64,000 nucleotides of DNA from NCBI RefSeq assembly GCF_016861975.1, contig NZ_BOMB01000026.1:62001-126000 (forward strand), written 5' to 3'. This DNA is from Actinocatenispora rupis. GTDB taxonomy: Bacteria > Actinomycetota > Actinomycetes > Mycobacteriales > Micromonosporaceae. Of this stretch, positions 27,602 to 35,401 are shown in pieces. The position numbers were made by a program, and so were the translations under genes. Within the stretch, counting starts at the first letter, position 1; each line of letters starts with the position of its first letter. The notes beneath the pieces were generated by a model. It was given only the letters and a program-made list of their open reading frames with translations. It ran no database searches and had not been told where the DNA came from.

Positions 27602-28534
27602 TCAGGTGGTGGGGAGGGCGAGCGCGGCGGACAGCCGACCGTTCGCGGTGTCGAGCAGGGCGCGGGCGGTGCCGGCGTCGACGTCGCGTTCGATCATGAC
27701 GACGGCGGTCTTGACGTGCCGGCCGGCGCCGGCGAGCGCGCTCTCGGCGACCTCGGGGGTGGCGCCGGTGATCTCCTGGACCATGCGGATGGCGCGGGCC
27801 TGGAGCTTCTGGTTGGTGGCGACGAGGTCGACCATCAGGTTCCCGTGCGTCTTGCCGATGCGCACCATGCTGATCGTCGAGATCATGTTGAGGACGAGCT
27901 TCTGCGCGGTGCCGGCCTTGAGCCGGGTCGAGCCGGCGACGAACTCGGGCCCCACGGCGATCTCCACCGGGTACTCCACGACCGCGCTCAGTTCCGCCTC
28001 CGCGTTGCAGGACAGCCCGATGGTGGCGGCGCCGCGGCGGCGCGCTTCGGCGAGCGCGGCCAGCACGTACGGGGTGCGGCCGCTGGCGGTGAGTCCGACG
28101 ACCGCGTCGCCGGGGCCGACCTCGGCGGTGGCGACGTCGGCGGCTCCGGCGTCGGCGTCGTCCTCGACTCCCTCGACGGCTCCGGTGACGGCGGTGGGCC
28201 CGCCGGCGATGATGCCGCGTACCTGGTCGGGGGCGGTACCGAAGGTGGGCGGGCACTCGGCGGCGTCGAGCAGGCCGATGCGGCCGGGGGTGCCGGCCCC
28301 GACGTACAGCAGGCGGCCGCCGGCGGACAGCTTGTCGACGACGGCGTCGATCGCCGGTACGAGGGCCGGAATGGCGTCGCGCACCGCGCCGGGCACCGTA
28401 CTGTCGGCCTCGTTCATGAGGGCGGCCAGTTCGGCGGTGGGCAGCCGGTCGATCTGCGCGTACCGCGGGTCGGTCTGCTCGGTGCGCAGTTGCGCCAGAT
28501 CCGACCTGGTGGCGCGGGTTGGGGCCTGGGACAC
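27602..28534 (-). CDS. murQ: N-acetylmuramic acid 6-phosphate etherase
   Basis: 310 residues, usual length. SIS domain with the MurQ signatures: YVGAGTPGRIGLLDAAECPP, GLTASGRTPYV, KLVLNMISTISMVRIGKTHGNLMVD. It removes D-lactate from MurNAc-6-phosphate to give GlcNAc-6-phosphate, a step of cell-wall recycling. GTG start with GAGGAG 6 bases upstream. Divergent from nagZ. A 17-bp operator at 28642 overlaps the predicted -35 box of murQ (TTGCTA-N17-TGTTAT) as well as the nagZ promoter, so one repressor site could control both directions. Confidence 0.96.
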   Translation of the reverse strand: MSQAPTRATRSDLAQLRTEQTDPRYAQIDRLPTAELAALMNEADSTVPGAVRDAIPALVPAIDAVVDKLSAGGRLLYVGAGTPGRIGLLDAAECPPTFGTAPDQVRGIIAGGPTAVTGAVEGVEDDADAGAADVATAEVGPGDAVVGLTASGRTPYVLAALAEARRRGAATIGLSCNAEAELSAVVEYPVEIAVGPEFVAGSTRLKAGTAQKLVLNMISTISMVRIGKTHGNLMVDLVATNQKLQARAIRMVQEITGATPEVAESALAGAGRHVKTAVVMIERDVDAGTARALLDTANGRLSAALALPTT

Positions 28535-28622
28535 CTGCGGCTCCTCGTTTTCCGGTGGTCGCCCTGCTGCCGGCTGGCCGTACGGGTCGGCGACTGACGT
28601 CCCGCCCCGGCCATGTTACTCG

Positions 28623-28652
28623 TTGACGATAACAAGCCAGTGTCGGTAACTT
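28623..28652 (+). promoter_or_regulatory. Promoter of nagZ-namZ
   Basis: TTGACG (28623-28628), 18-bp spacer, TAACTT (28647-28652). The -10 box is inside the operator at 28642-28658. Confidence 0.6.
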
Positions 28653-28657
28653 AGCAA
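28629..28657 (-). promoter_or_regulatory. Promoter of murQ
   Basis: On the minus strand TTGCTA, 17-bp spacer, TGTTAT. The -35 box is inside the shared operator. Leader of about 85 bases before the GTG. Confidence 0.45.
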
Positions 28658-28658
28658 C
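28642..28658. promoter_or_regulatory. Probable MurR operator A (murQ/nagZ)
   Basis: GTCGGTAACTTAGCAAC, an imperfect palindrome of the pattern GTNGGYAAnTTnnCAAC. It starts 13 bp after the TTGACG box of nagZ. Confidence 0.7.
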
Positions 28659-28710
28659 GCGACGCTAGGAACTGAATATTCTTGTCAGAATAGACGGGGG
28701 AGCCGCGCCC

Positions 28711-30378
28711 GTGGTTGCGTACCATCGCCAGGCCGACGAGGTGCTCGGTCGGATTTCGGTCACCGAGAAGATCGGCCAGCTGTTCGTCGTACCGGTGGGT
28801 CGGCACTCGCCGAACGCCCTGCGGCTGCCACCGGACCAGCGCACCGGTTCCGTCGCGAACGACGGGCTCGGGCAGGTCCTGGACCAGATCCGGACGTACC
28901 GGGTGGGCGGGGTGTGCTACTTCCCGACGCGTGCCGAGGGGGACGAGCCGGGCGAGGTGGCGGCGCTGCTCGCCGAGGTCGCCGCGGTCGCCGACGGCGG
29001 CGTACGCCCGGTGGTGTCGGTGGACCAGGAGGGCGGCACGGTCGCCCGGCTGCGGCGCGGGGTGACGAGCGTGCCGAGCGCGATGGGGCTCGCCGCGACG
29101 GGTGACCCGGCCAGCGCCGAGCGCGCCGCCGGCATCCTCGGCGCCGAACTGCGCGCGGTCGGCTTCCACCAGGACTACGCGCCCGACGCCGACGTCAACA
29201 GCAACCCGGCGAACCCGGTGATCGGCGTCCGGTCGTACTCGGCGGATCCGGCCGAGGTGGCGCGGTACGTGGCCGCCGCGGTGCGGGGGCTGCGCGGGGC
29301 GGGGCTGGCCGCCACCGCCAAGCACTTCCCCGGCCACGGCGACACGTCGACCGACAGCCACCTGACGCTGCCGTCGGTCACGCGTACGGCGGCGGACTGG
29401 GACGCGATCGACCTCGTACCGTTCGGTGCGGCGATCGAGGCGGGTGTCGACGCGGTGATGTCGGCGCACGTCGCGGTGCCGGTGGTGGACCCCTCCGGTG
29501 ACCCGGCGACGGCGTCCGCGCCGATCCTCACCGGCGTACTCCGGGACCGGCTCGGGTTCGCCGGGGTCGCCGTGACCGACGCGCTGGACATGGCCGGCGC
29601 GCGGGACCGCCTCGGCGACGGCGAGATCGCGGTACGCGCGCTGCTGGCCGGCGCGGACCAGTTGCTGATGTCGGCCGACCTGCCGGTGGCGGTCACCGCG
29701 GTCGGCGCGGCGGTCGCGTCCGGGCGGGTACCGGTGTCGCGGCTGGACGAGGCGGTACGCCGGATCCTCGTGATGAAGGCGCGGCTGGGCCTGCTCGGCG
29801 CCGACGCCGGTACGCCGGCCGGTGCCGACCCGCTGGCCGCCGCCGGTGTCGACGTGGCCGCGAATGCCGTGGTGGCAAGGGATCTGGCCCGCCGGGCGCT
29901 CACCGTACTCGGGGATCCGGGGTGGCGGGTGCCGGCCGGGCGGGTCGCGCTGGTCGGCAACCTGGCCGGCGTCGAGGACGTACTGCTGCCGGTGCTGCGC
30001 GGGGCGGGCGCCGAGGTGACGGTGGTCGACAGCGGCAGCGATCCGTCCACTGTGGACACCGTACTGGCCGCGGCGGCGGGCGCGGACGTGACGGTCGCGG
30101 TGACCCGCGGTGCGGTGCGGTGGCCGGGGCAGCGCGCGCTGCTCGCCGGTCTCGCCGCCGCCGGGCACCGGCACGTGCTCGTCGCCCTGCGCGAGCCGTA
30201 CGACGCGGGTCTGGCGCCGGCGGCGGTGGCCCGGTTCCTGACGTACGGGGACAACGAGGTGATGCGGGAGGCGCTGGTGGACGTGCTGCGCGGGGACGCG
30301 GTCGCGGGCGGGCGGCTGCCGGTGGACGTACCGGATGCCGACGGTGGCGTCGCGTACCGGAAGGGGGCGGGCGCGTGA
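28711..30378 (+). CDS. nagZ: Family 3 beta-N-acetylglucosaminidase (NagZ type), two-domain
   Basis: 555 residues. GH3 TIM barrel with the NagZ hallmarks: KHFPGHGDTSTDSH (near 203, the catalytic His-Asp loop) and the nucleophile in TDALDMAGA (near 289). A C-terminal domain (about 375-550) is present as in the Gram-positive form. No signal peptide, so probably cytoplasmic. It splits GlcNAc from muropeptide fragments. GTG at 28711 with GGGGGAG 8 bases upstream. Its stop overlaps the namZ start by 4 bases (GTGA). Under operator A. Confidence 0.93.
   Translation: MVAYHRQADEVLGRISVTEKIGQLFVVPVGRHSPNALRLPPDQRTGSVANDGLGQVLDQIRTYRVGGVCYFPTRAEGDEPGEVAALLAEVAAVADGGVRPVVSVDQEGGTVARLRRGVTSVPSAMGLAATGDPASAERAAGILGAELRAVGFHQDYAPDADVNSNPANPVIGVRSYSADPAEVARYVAAAVRGLRGAGLAATAKHFPGHGDTSTDSHLTLPSVTRTAADWDAIDLVPFGAAIEAGVDAVMSAHVAVPVVDPSGDPATASAPILTGVLRDRLGFAGVAVTDALDMAGARDRLGDGEIAVRALLAGADQLLMSADLPVAVTAVGAAVASGRVPVSRLDEAVRRILVMKARLGLLGADAGTPAGADPLAAAGVDVAANAVVARDLARRALTVLGDPGWRVPAGRVALVGNLAGVEDVLLPVLRGAGAEVTVVDSGSDPSTVDTVLAAAAGADVTVAVTRGAVRWPGQRALLAGLAAAGHRHVLVALREPYDAGLAPAAVARFLTYGDNEVMREALVDVLRGDAVAGGRLPVDVPDADGGVAYRKGAGA
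30045..30057. repeat. Palindrome GTCCACTGTGGAC, copy 4
   Basis: Encodes STVD in the C-terminal domain of nagZ, 440 bp before copy 5. Confidence 0.8.
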
Positions 30379-31544
30379 GCGCGGTCCGGACGGGTGCGCA
30401 GCGGCTCTGCGCCGATCCGACGCTGGCGGGCCCGGGGCGGCTCGGCCTGATCACCAACTTCACCGGCGTACTGCCGGACCTGACGTCCACTGTGGACGGT
30501 GCGCGGGCCGCCGGGGTCGAGCTGGCCGCGCTGTTCAGCCCCGAGCACGGGATCCGCGGCACCGTGCAGGCCGGGTACTCCGAGGCCGAGGCGGTCGACC
30601 CGGCGAGCGGGCTGCCGGTGTTCGACACGTACCTGAAGTCGGGCGCGGCGCTGGACGAGCTGCTCGTCGACTCGACGGTCGACACCCTGCTCTACGACCT
30701 CCAGGACATCGGCACCCGGTTCTACACGTACATCTGGACGATGTTCGACGTGATGGTGTCCGCGGCCCGGACCGGCAAGCGCTTCGTCGTACTCGACCGG
30801 CCGAACCCGGTCGGCGGCGCGGTGTGCGAGGGGCCGGGGCTGTCGGCGGAGTTCGCGAGCTTCGTCGGCCGCGTGTCCGTCCCCGTACGCCACGGGCTGA
30901 CCGTCGGCGAGCTGGCCCGCCACCTCAACGCCTCGGCCGTACCGGCGGCGGCGGGCCGCCCGGTGGACCTGGACGTGATCGCGTTGGACGGCTGGCGGCG
31001 GGACATGACCGCGGCCGACACCGGCCAGCCCTGGGTGATGCCGTCGCCGAACGTACCGACCGCCGACTCGGCGCTGGTGTACCCGGGGACGGGGTTGTTC
31101 GAGGGTACGAACCTGTCGGAGGGCCGCGGCACGACCCGCCCGTTCGAGCTGATCGGCGCCCCGTACCTGGACGCGCGGTTCGTGCCGGCGTTGCGCGCGC
31201 TGGAGCTGCCCGGCGCGGCGTTCCGCGAGGTCTGGTTCACCCCCACCTTCCACAAGTACGCCGGGCAGGCGTTGCGCGGCGTGCAGGTGCACGTGACGGA
31301 CGCGCGGGAGTTCGAGCCGGTGCGTACCGCGGTGACCATGCTGGCCACGTTGCGCGACCTGTACCCGGACGGCTTCGGCTGGCGTACCAACGGATCCGGG
31401 GTGGAGCAGACCGCGCACCGGCACTTCGTCGACCTGCTGTGGGGGAGCGACGACCTGCGCCGCACCCTGGACGCGGGCGGTGACCCGCGCGCGTTGGTAC
31501 CGCCGCGGTCGGCGCCGGTGGGTGACCATCTGCTCTATCCGTGA
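30375..31544 (+). CDS. namZ: Exo-beta-N-acetylmuramidase (NamZ, GH171; formerly DUF1343)
   Basis: 389 residues. Recognised by GRLGLITNFTGV, LFSPEHGIRGTVQAG, YDLQDIGTRFYTYIW, VLDRPNPVGG and SPNVPTADSALVYPGTG, all typical of the DUF1343/YbbC family. The B. subtilis member removes terminal MurNAc from peptidoglycan fragments and works with NagZ. No signal peptide seen. GTG at 30375 is coupled to the nagZ stop, so the pair is one operon. It supplies free MurNAc, which here would need a kinase before MurQ because no PTS MurP gene is present. Confidence 0.93.
   Translation: MSAVRTGAQRLCADPTLAGPGRLGLITNFTGVLPDLTSTVDGARAAGVELAALFSPEHGIRGTVQAGYSEAEAVDPASGLPVFDTYLKSGAALDELLVDSTVDTLLYDLQDIGTRFYTYIWTMFDVMVSAARTGKRFVVLDRPNPVGGAVCEGPGLSAEFASFVGRVSVPVRHGLTVGELARHLNASAVPAAAGRPVDLDVIALDGWRRDMTAADTGQPWVMPSPNVPTADSALVYPGTGLFEGTNLSEGRGTTRPFELIGAPYLDARFVPALRALELPGAAFREVWFTPTFHKYAGQALRGVQVHVTDAREFEPVRTAVTMLATLRDLYPDGFGWRTNGSGVEQTAHRHFVDLLWGSDDLRRTLDAGGDPRALVPPRSAPVGDHLLYP
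30485..30497. repeat. Palindrome GTCCACTGTGGAC, copy 5
   Basis: Encodes STVD early in namZ. Confidence 0.8.
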
Positions 31545-31585
31545 CGGGCCGGTGACGGTTAATCTGGTCGGCTGTCCGGCGCGCT

Positions 31586-31602
31586 GTCGGCAATTTACCA
31601 AC
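31586..31602. promoter_or_regulatory. Probable MurR operator B (murR)
   Basis: GTCGGCAATTTACCAAC, the most symmetric copy (13 of 17 positions agree with its complement). It is followed at once by GGAGG of the leader frame. A clear -35 box is not visible; CAATTT inside it may be the -10. Confidence 0.7.
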
Positions 31603-31616
31603 GGAGGTAGCCGCAG

Positions 31617-31634
31617 ATGGGTGTGCAGTCGTGA
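31617..31634 (+). CDS. Five-codon leader peptide coupled to murR
   Basis: ATG-GGT-GTG-CAG-TCG-TGA (MGVQS) has GGAGG 9 bases upstream, the only good ribosome site here. Its stop overlaps the murR GTG as GTGA, so murR may be translated by re-initiation. Very short; could be chance. Confidence 0.35.
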   Translation: MGVQS

Positions 31635-32536
31635 GCCGGCGGGCACCGTCGTCCGGACGACCCGATCCGGTGCGGAACATCCTGACCCACATCCGGTCGC
31701 TGCTGTCCGGCATGGCGCCCGCCGAGCGCCGGGTCGCCGAGGCCGTACTCGGTCAGCCGGAGGTCGTGGTGGGCCGGACCATCACCGAGCTGGCCGAGTC
31801 GTGCCACACCTCGGAGACCACGGTGATCCGGTTCTGCCGCACCGTCGGCTTCCGCGGGTACCCGGAGCTGCGGTTGCGGCTGGCGACCGAGATGGGGCGG
31901 GACGCGGCGCGCGGCAACGGGCACCGCGAGCTGGGCGCCGACATCGGCCGTACGGACACGTTGCGCGAGGTCGTCGAGAAGATCGGGTACGCGGACGCCC
32001 GCGGCGTCGAGGAGACGATCCAGCAGCTCGACCTGGACGCGCTGGCGAAGGTGGTCGACGCGGTCGCCGCCGCCACCCGCATCAACCTGTACGGCCTCGG
32101 CGCGAGCGGCTTCGCGGCGCAGGACCTCCAGCGCAAGCTGTACCGGATCGGGTTGTCGGCGTTCTGGTTCGGCGACCCGCACGACGCGCTGGTGGCGGCG
32201 GCCCTGCTGCGGCCGGGTGACGTCGCCTTCGGCATGACCCACACGGGTACGACGACGGAGACGGTGAACGTGCTGCGCGAGGCGCGCCGGCACGACGCGG
32301 TCACGGTGGCGATCACGAACGCGGGTTCGTCGCCGGCCGCCGCGGAGGCCGACCTGGTCCTGACCACCGCGGTACGCGAGACCACGTTCCGGTCGGGTGC
32401 GATGGCGAGCCGGATCGCCCAGCTCGCGATCGTGGACTGCATCTTCGTGGCGGTCGCGCAGCGCACGTACGACGACACGTTGGACGCGCTGCGCCTGACG
32501 TTCACCGCGGTGGACGACGTCCGTACGCACGGGTGA
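31631..32536 (+). CDS. murR: RpiR/MurR-family transcriptional regulator with SIS domain
   Basis: 301 residues: RpiR helix-turn-helix (LSGMAPAERRVAEAV, TITELAESCHTSETTVIRFCRTVGFRGYPELR, to about 90) and a SIS sugar-phosphate domain (about 125-250, LYGLGASGFAAQDLQRKL, GMTHTGTTTETV). MurR proteins sense MurNAc-6-phosphate or related sugar phosphates. GTG at 31631 overlaps the stop of a 5-codon leader. It follows namZ by 86 bp and has its own operator B, so it probably controls itself, murQ, nagZ-namZ and the next two genes. The start has no ribosome site of its own, consistent with coupling. Confidence 0.9.
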   Translation: MSRRAPSSGRPDPVRNILTHIRSLLSGMAPAERRVAEAVLGQPEVVVGRTITELAESCHTSETTVIRFCRTVGFRGYPELRLRLATEMGRDAARGNGHRELGADIGRTDTLREVVEKIGYADARGVEETIQQLDLDALAKVVDAVAAATRINLYGLGASGFAAQDLQRKLYRIGLSAFWFGDPHDALVAAALLRPGDVAFGMTHTGTTTETVNVLREARRHDAVTVAITNAGSSPAAAEADLVLTTAVRETTFRSGAMASRIAQLAIVDCIFVAVAQRTYDDTLDALRLTFTAVDDVRTHG

Positions 32537-32554
32537 TCCGGATGGTGGCAATTA

Positions 32555-32584
32555 TTGACGCGCCCCGATTGTGGTAGGTAGTTT
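32555..32584 (+). promoter_or_regulatory. Promoter of the GNAT-PIG-L pair
   Basis: TTGACG (32555-32560), 18-bp spacer, TAGTTT (32579-32584): the same geometry as the nagZ promoter. Confidence 0.6.
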
Positions 32585-32590
32585 TCCAAC
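32574..32590. promoter_or_regulatory. Probable MurR operator C (GNAT-PIG-L)
   Basis: GTAGGTAGTTTTCCAAC. It starts 13 bp after TTGACG, exactly as operator A does, and covers the -10 box. Confidence 0.65.
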
Positions 32591-32633
32591 AACACATCGG
32601 ACGACACGGGTACGGCAGGGGAGTGGGTGGCGC

Positions 32634-33590
32634 ATGGCCACGGTGCGGGAGTTCCGGGTCGGTGACGGCGGGAGCCTGGTCGAGGCGTGGCGGCGGAGCG
32701 CGCCGTACGACCCGGTCACCCCGGCCCGCTTCCGCAACCTGGTCCTGCTCGACCCCAACTTCGACCCGCAGGGGCTCCGCGTGGCGGTCGAGGACGACCG
32801 GGTCGTCGGCGCGGCGTACGCGGTGCGGCGGACCGTCGCGATGGTCGGCGACGACCTCGAACCCGGCATGGGCTGGCTGCCGTTCTTCTTCGTCGCGCCC
32901 GAGGCGCGCCGGCAGGGCGTCGGCGGCGCGCTGCTCGACTCCGCCCTCGGCTGGCTGCGCGGGCACGGCGTCGGCACCGTCGAGTTCGCCGGCTACACGC
33001 CGAACTACGTCCTCCCCGGGCTCGACGCCGAGGCGTACCCGGAGGCGCGGAAACTGCTGGAGCACAAGGGTTTCCGCACCCGGTACGAGGCGGTCGCGAT
33101 GGACCGCAGCCTGGTCGACTACACCATGCCCGACGCCGTACGCGAGCGCGTCGCCGCGCTCACCGCCGAGGGCTACCGCTTCGGTACGCCGACCGACGAC
33201 GACCTCGTCGAGCTGGTGGCGCTCGCCCGCGACGAGTTCAACCCCGACTGGGGCCGGGCGATCCGGGAATGCGTCACCGCCGGCACCCCGACCGACCGGA
33301 TCGTCTGCGTACGCGAGCCCGGCGGCGTGCTGGTCGGCTGGGCCCAGCACGAGGCGTACGAGGGGGCCACGGAGCGGTTCGGGCCGTTCGGCGTCCTGGA
33401 GACCCGGCGCGGCACCGGCCTCGGCAAGGTACTGCTGCACCTGACCCTCGAACGGATGCGGGCGCTCGGCGCGCACTCCGCCTGGTTCCTGTGGACCGGC
33501 GAGAAGTCCGCCGCCGGCCAGCTGTACCTGCGGACCGGGTTCACCGTCACCCGACGGTTCCAGGTGATGCGGGCCGCCCTGACCGACTGA
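32634..33590 (+). CDS. Two-domain GNAT acetyltransferase in the proposed MurR regulon
   Basis: 318 residues. N-terminal GNAT with FFVAPEARRQGVGGALLDSALGWLRGHG, C-terminal GNAT with FGVLETRRGTGLGKVLLHLTLERM and SAWFLWTG. The motif YTPNYVLPGLDAEAYPEA links the halves and is echoed in the GNAT at 34392 (NPPCYVWPGVD), so these two are paralogues. ATG at 32634 with GGTGG upstream. Its promoter carries operator C. I infer a substrate among amino sugars or muropeptides, such as an amine freed by the PIG-L deacetylase 56 bp downstream; this is not shown by sequence. Confidence 0.85.
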   Translation: MATVREFRVGDGGSLVEAWRRSAPYDPVTPARFRNLVLLDPNFDPQGLRVAVEDDRVVGAAYAVRRTVAMVGDDLEPGMGWLPFFFVAPEARRQGVGGALLDSALGWLRGHGVGTVEFAGYTPNYVLPGLDAEAYPEARKLLEHKGFRTRYEAVAMDRSLVDYTMPDAVRERVAALTAEGYRFGTPTDDDLVELVALARDEFNPDWGRAIRECVTAGTPTDRIVCVREPGGVLVGWAQHEAYEGATERFGPFGVLETRRGTGLGKVLLHLTLERMRALGAHSAWFLWTGEKSAAGQLYLRTGFTVTRRFQVMRAALTD

Positions 33591-33646
33591 CGCACCGTCG
33601 GTCCCCCGCGGACGACGGCCCGAACCCTGAACGCTGAAGGAGAAGC

Positions 33647-34339
33647 ATGTCTCGCACCGTGCTGGCCCTCGGGGCGCACATCGGTGACATGGACCTGACC
33701 GCCGGCCCGCTGCTCGCCACGTACGCGCTGAACGGCGACAGTACGGCGATCGTGGCGCTCACCCCGGGCGAGCGCGGGCACCCGCGCGTCGCGCCGGCCG
33801 AGTACAAGAAGCAGAAGATCGCGGAGGGTGCGGCGTTCGCCGAGGGCATCGGCGCCGACTTCCACGTCTTCGACGACCAGAGCGACGGGTTCCTCACCGC
33901 GTCCGACGAGCTGTCGCTGCGCGTCGCGGACCTGATCCGCCGGATCAAGCCCGACGTGCTCATCGCGCACTGGCCCAGGAGCATCCACGACGACCACCAC
34001 CACGCCTCGGTACTCGCCGAGCGCGGCCGGTTCTACGCCGGGTTGCCGATGGACCACGAACTCCCCCGGCACGGCGTCTCCCGCTTCCTGTACGCGGAGA
34101 ACTGGGAGGACGCCGACGGCTTCACGCCCTCGGTGTACGTGCCGGTGCCGGAGGAGGCGTTCCAGCGCTGGCGTACCGCGATCCAGGGGCAGGCGTTCGC
34201 GCGGGGCGAGACGTACGGCTTCCGCTACATCGACTACTACACCGCGCTGATGACCACGCGCGGCTGCCTCGCCGGCCACGAACGCGCCGTCGCGCTCGCC
34301 ACGCACGCCGGTGGCCACCAGGTACTCGACCTGCCCTGA
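33647..34339 (+). CDS. PIG-L-family N-deacetylase
   Basis: 230 residues. Zinc motifs of the LmbE/PIG-L family in modified form: GAHIGDMDLTAG (residues 8-19, in place of the usual AHPDDE) and HWPRSIHDDHHHAS (about 107-120). The family deacetylates GlcNAc-containing molecules such as mycothiol precursors. ATG with GAAGGAG a few bases upstream. Downstream of the GNAT gene and under operator C, so I infer action on recycled GlcNAc, MurNAc or their phosphates. The change of DD to GD and of E to D at the metal loop needs attention when judging activity. Confidence 0.85.
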   Translation: MSRTVLALGAHIGDMDLTAGPLLATYALNGDSTAIVALTPGERGHPRVAPAEYKKQKIAEGAAFAEGIGADFHVFDDQSDGFLTASDELSLRVADLIRRIKPDVLIAHWPRSIHDDHHHASVLAERGRFYAGLPMDHELPRHGVSRFLYAENWEDADGFTPSVYVPVPEEAFQRWRTAIQGQAFARGETYGFRYIDYYTALMTTRGCLAGHERAVALATHAGGHQVLDLP

Positions 34340-34353
34340 CCGGTCGCGTGGCA

Positions 34354-34389
34354 CGGACGGTGCGCGGAGCGGGCTCCGCGCACCGTCCG
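34354..34389. terminator. Bidirectional terminator, 17-bp stem
   Basis: CGGACGGTGCGCGGAGC pairs perfectly with its complement across only two bases, so the real loop is about 4-6. It separates the PIG-L gene from the convergent GNAT gene ending at 34392. Confidence 0.88.
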
Positions 34390-34391
34390 CG

Positions 34392-35282
34392 TCAGGGTCG
34401 GATCTCCTTGCGGTAGAGCCAGAAGATGCGTTCGACGCGGGCGCCGACGGTACGCGAGTAGAACGGGATCGGGCCCACCCAGCCGATCTGCGCGCGGGTG
34501 AGGCCGGCGTCGCGCTGGTCGGCGAGGCAGCGGCGGAGCAGTACGCGGCCGAGGCCGAGGTTGCGGGCGGCCGGGTCGGTGCCCATGGGGCCGAACCAGC
34601 CGGGCCGGTTGGCGCCGTGCCCGGCGAAGGCGAGTACGGTGCCGTCGCGCCACGCGACGTGGCAGCCGGCGCCCGGGCGTCGTACGGACTGCTCGATCTC
34701 CCAGGCCCAGGTGGCGTTGAACGCGCCGACCGCCCACCCGCGCAGCGCGGGCAGCTCGTCGACCGTCGCGCGGCGGACCTGAACTCCTTGCGCCGCAAGG
34801 CGTTCCTCGTCGTCCACAGTGGACAGATCGGCGGTGTCGAGGTCGGCGGTCATGTTCTGCGCCGTGCGGTACCGCTCGTAGCCGAGGGACTCGGCGAGGC
34901 AGATCGCCGGCGTGTAGCGCACGTCGACGCCGGGCCACACGTAGCAGGGCGGGTTGCCGGCCCAGCGGACCTCGCGGACGCCGAATCCGGCGAGCGCCTC
35001 CTCGGCGGCGCGCACCAGCGCGGTGCCCGTACCGCGGCGGCGGGCGGCCGGGTCGACGGCGATCAGGTCGAGGTGGCCGACGGCGGGATCGTTGTCGTTG
35101 ACCGAGACCAGCGCCACCCCGTCGTCCCCGGCGCGCAACCACGCGGTACGCCGGCCGTCCGGTGCGGCGGCCAGCCGGTCCAGCATCACCGCCGCCTCGT
35201 CCCCGTCGTACGCGAGGGACCGGGTGACCAGGGCGGACATCGCCGCCGGATCGGGTGCGGTCCGTTCGACCACCGTTGCCAT
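34392..35282 (-). CDS. Two-domain GNAT acetyltransferase
   Basis: 296 residues with two GNAT modules: IAVDPAARRRGTGTALVRAAEEAL (about 74-97) and TDPAARNLGLGRVLLRRCLADQRDAG near 240. The middle motif NPPCYVWPGVDVRYTPA resembles that of the GNAT at 32634, which suggests local duplication. ATG with GGGGAGG about 7 bases upstream. Divergent from a Ser/Thr kinase; 35283-35401 holds both promoters. Substrate unknown. Confidence 0.85.
   Translation of the reverse strand: MATVVERTAPDPAAMSALVTRSLAYDGDEAAVMLDRLAAAPDGRRTAWLRAGDDGVALVSVNDNDPAVGHLDLIAVDPAARRRGTGTALVRAAEEALAGFGVREVRWAGNPPCYVWPGVDVRYTPAICLAESLGYERYRTAQNMTADLDTADLSTVDDEERLAAQGVQVRRATVDELPALRGWAVGAFNATWAWEIEQSVRRPGAGCHVAWRDGTVLAFAGHGANRPGWFGPMGTDPAARNLGLGRVLLRRCLADQRDAGLTRAQIGWVGPIPFYSRTVGARVERIFWLYRKEIRP
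34812..34824. repeat. Palindrome GTCCACAGTGGAC, copy 6
   Basis: On the coding (minus) strand it reads STVD between the two GNAT modules, the same place as copy 3 in another GNAT. Confidence 0.8.
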
Positions 35283-35401
35283 CGCCGTCCTCCCCGATCC
35301 GCCGGTACTGCCGGCAAAATCCTACTGACCGCGGCCGGTCGGCTCGCGGTACCCGCCGCCGTGGCCCGATACGTACGCTGTGCCCGGGACAGGGAGGGAC
35401 C

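Noticed and set aside
31617..32536. murR starting at the ATG 31617
   Set aside because: That frame stops after five codons, so it can only be a leader, not the murR start.
35305..35330. A fourth MurR operator before the kinase at 35402
   Set aside because: GCCGGCAAAATCCTACT agrees only partly and has no TTGACG box at the fixed distance.
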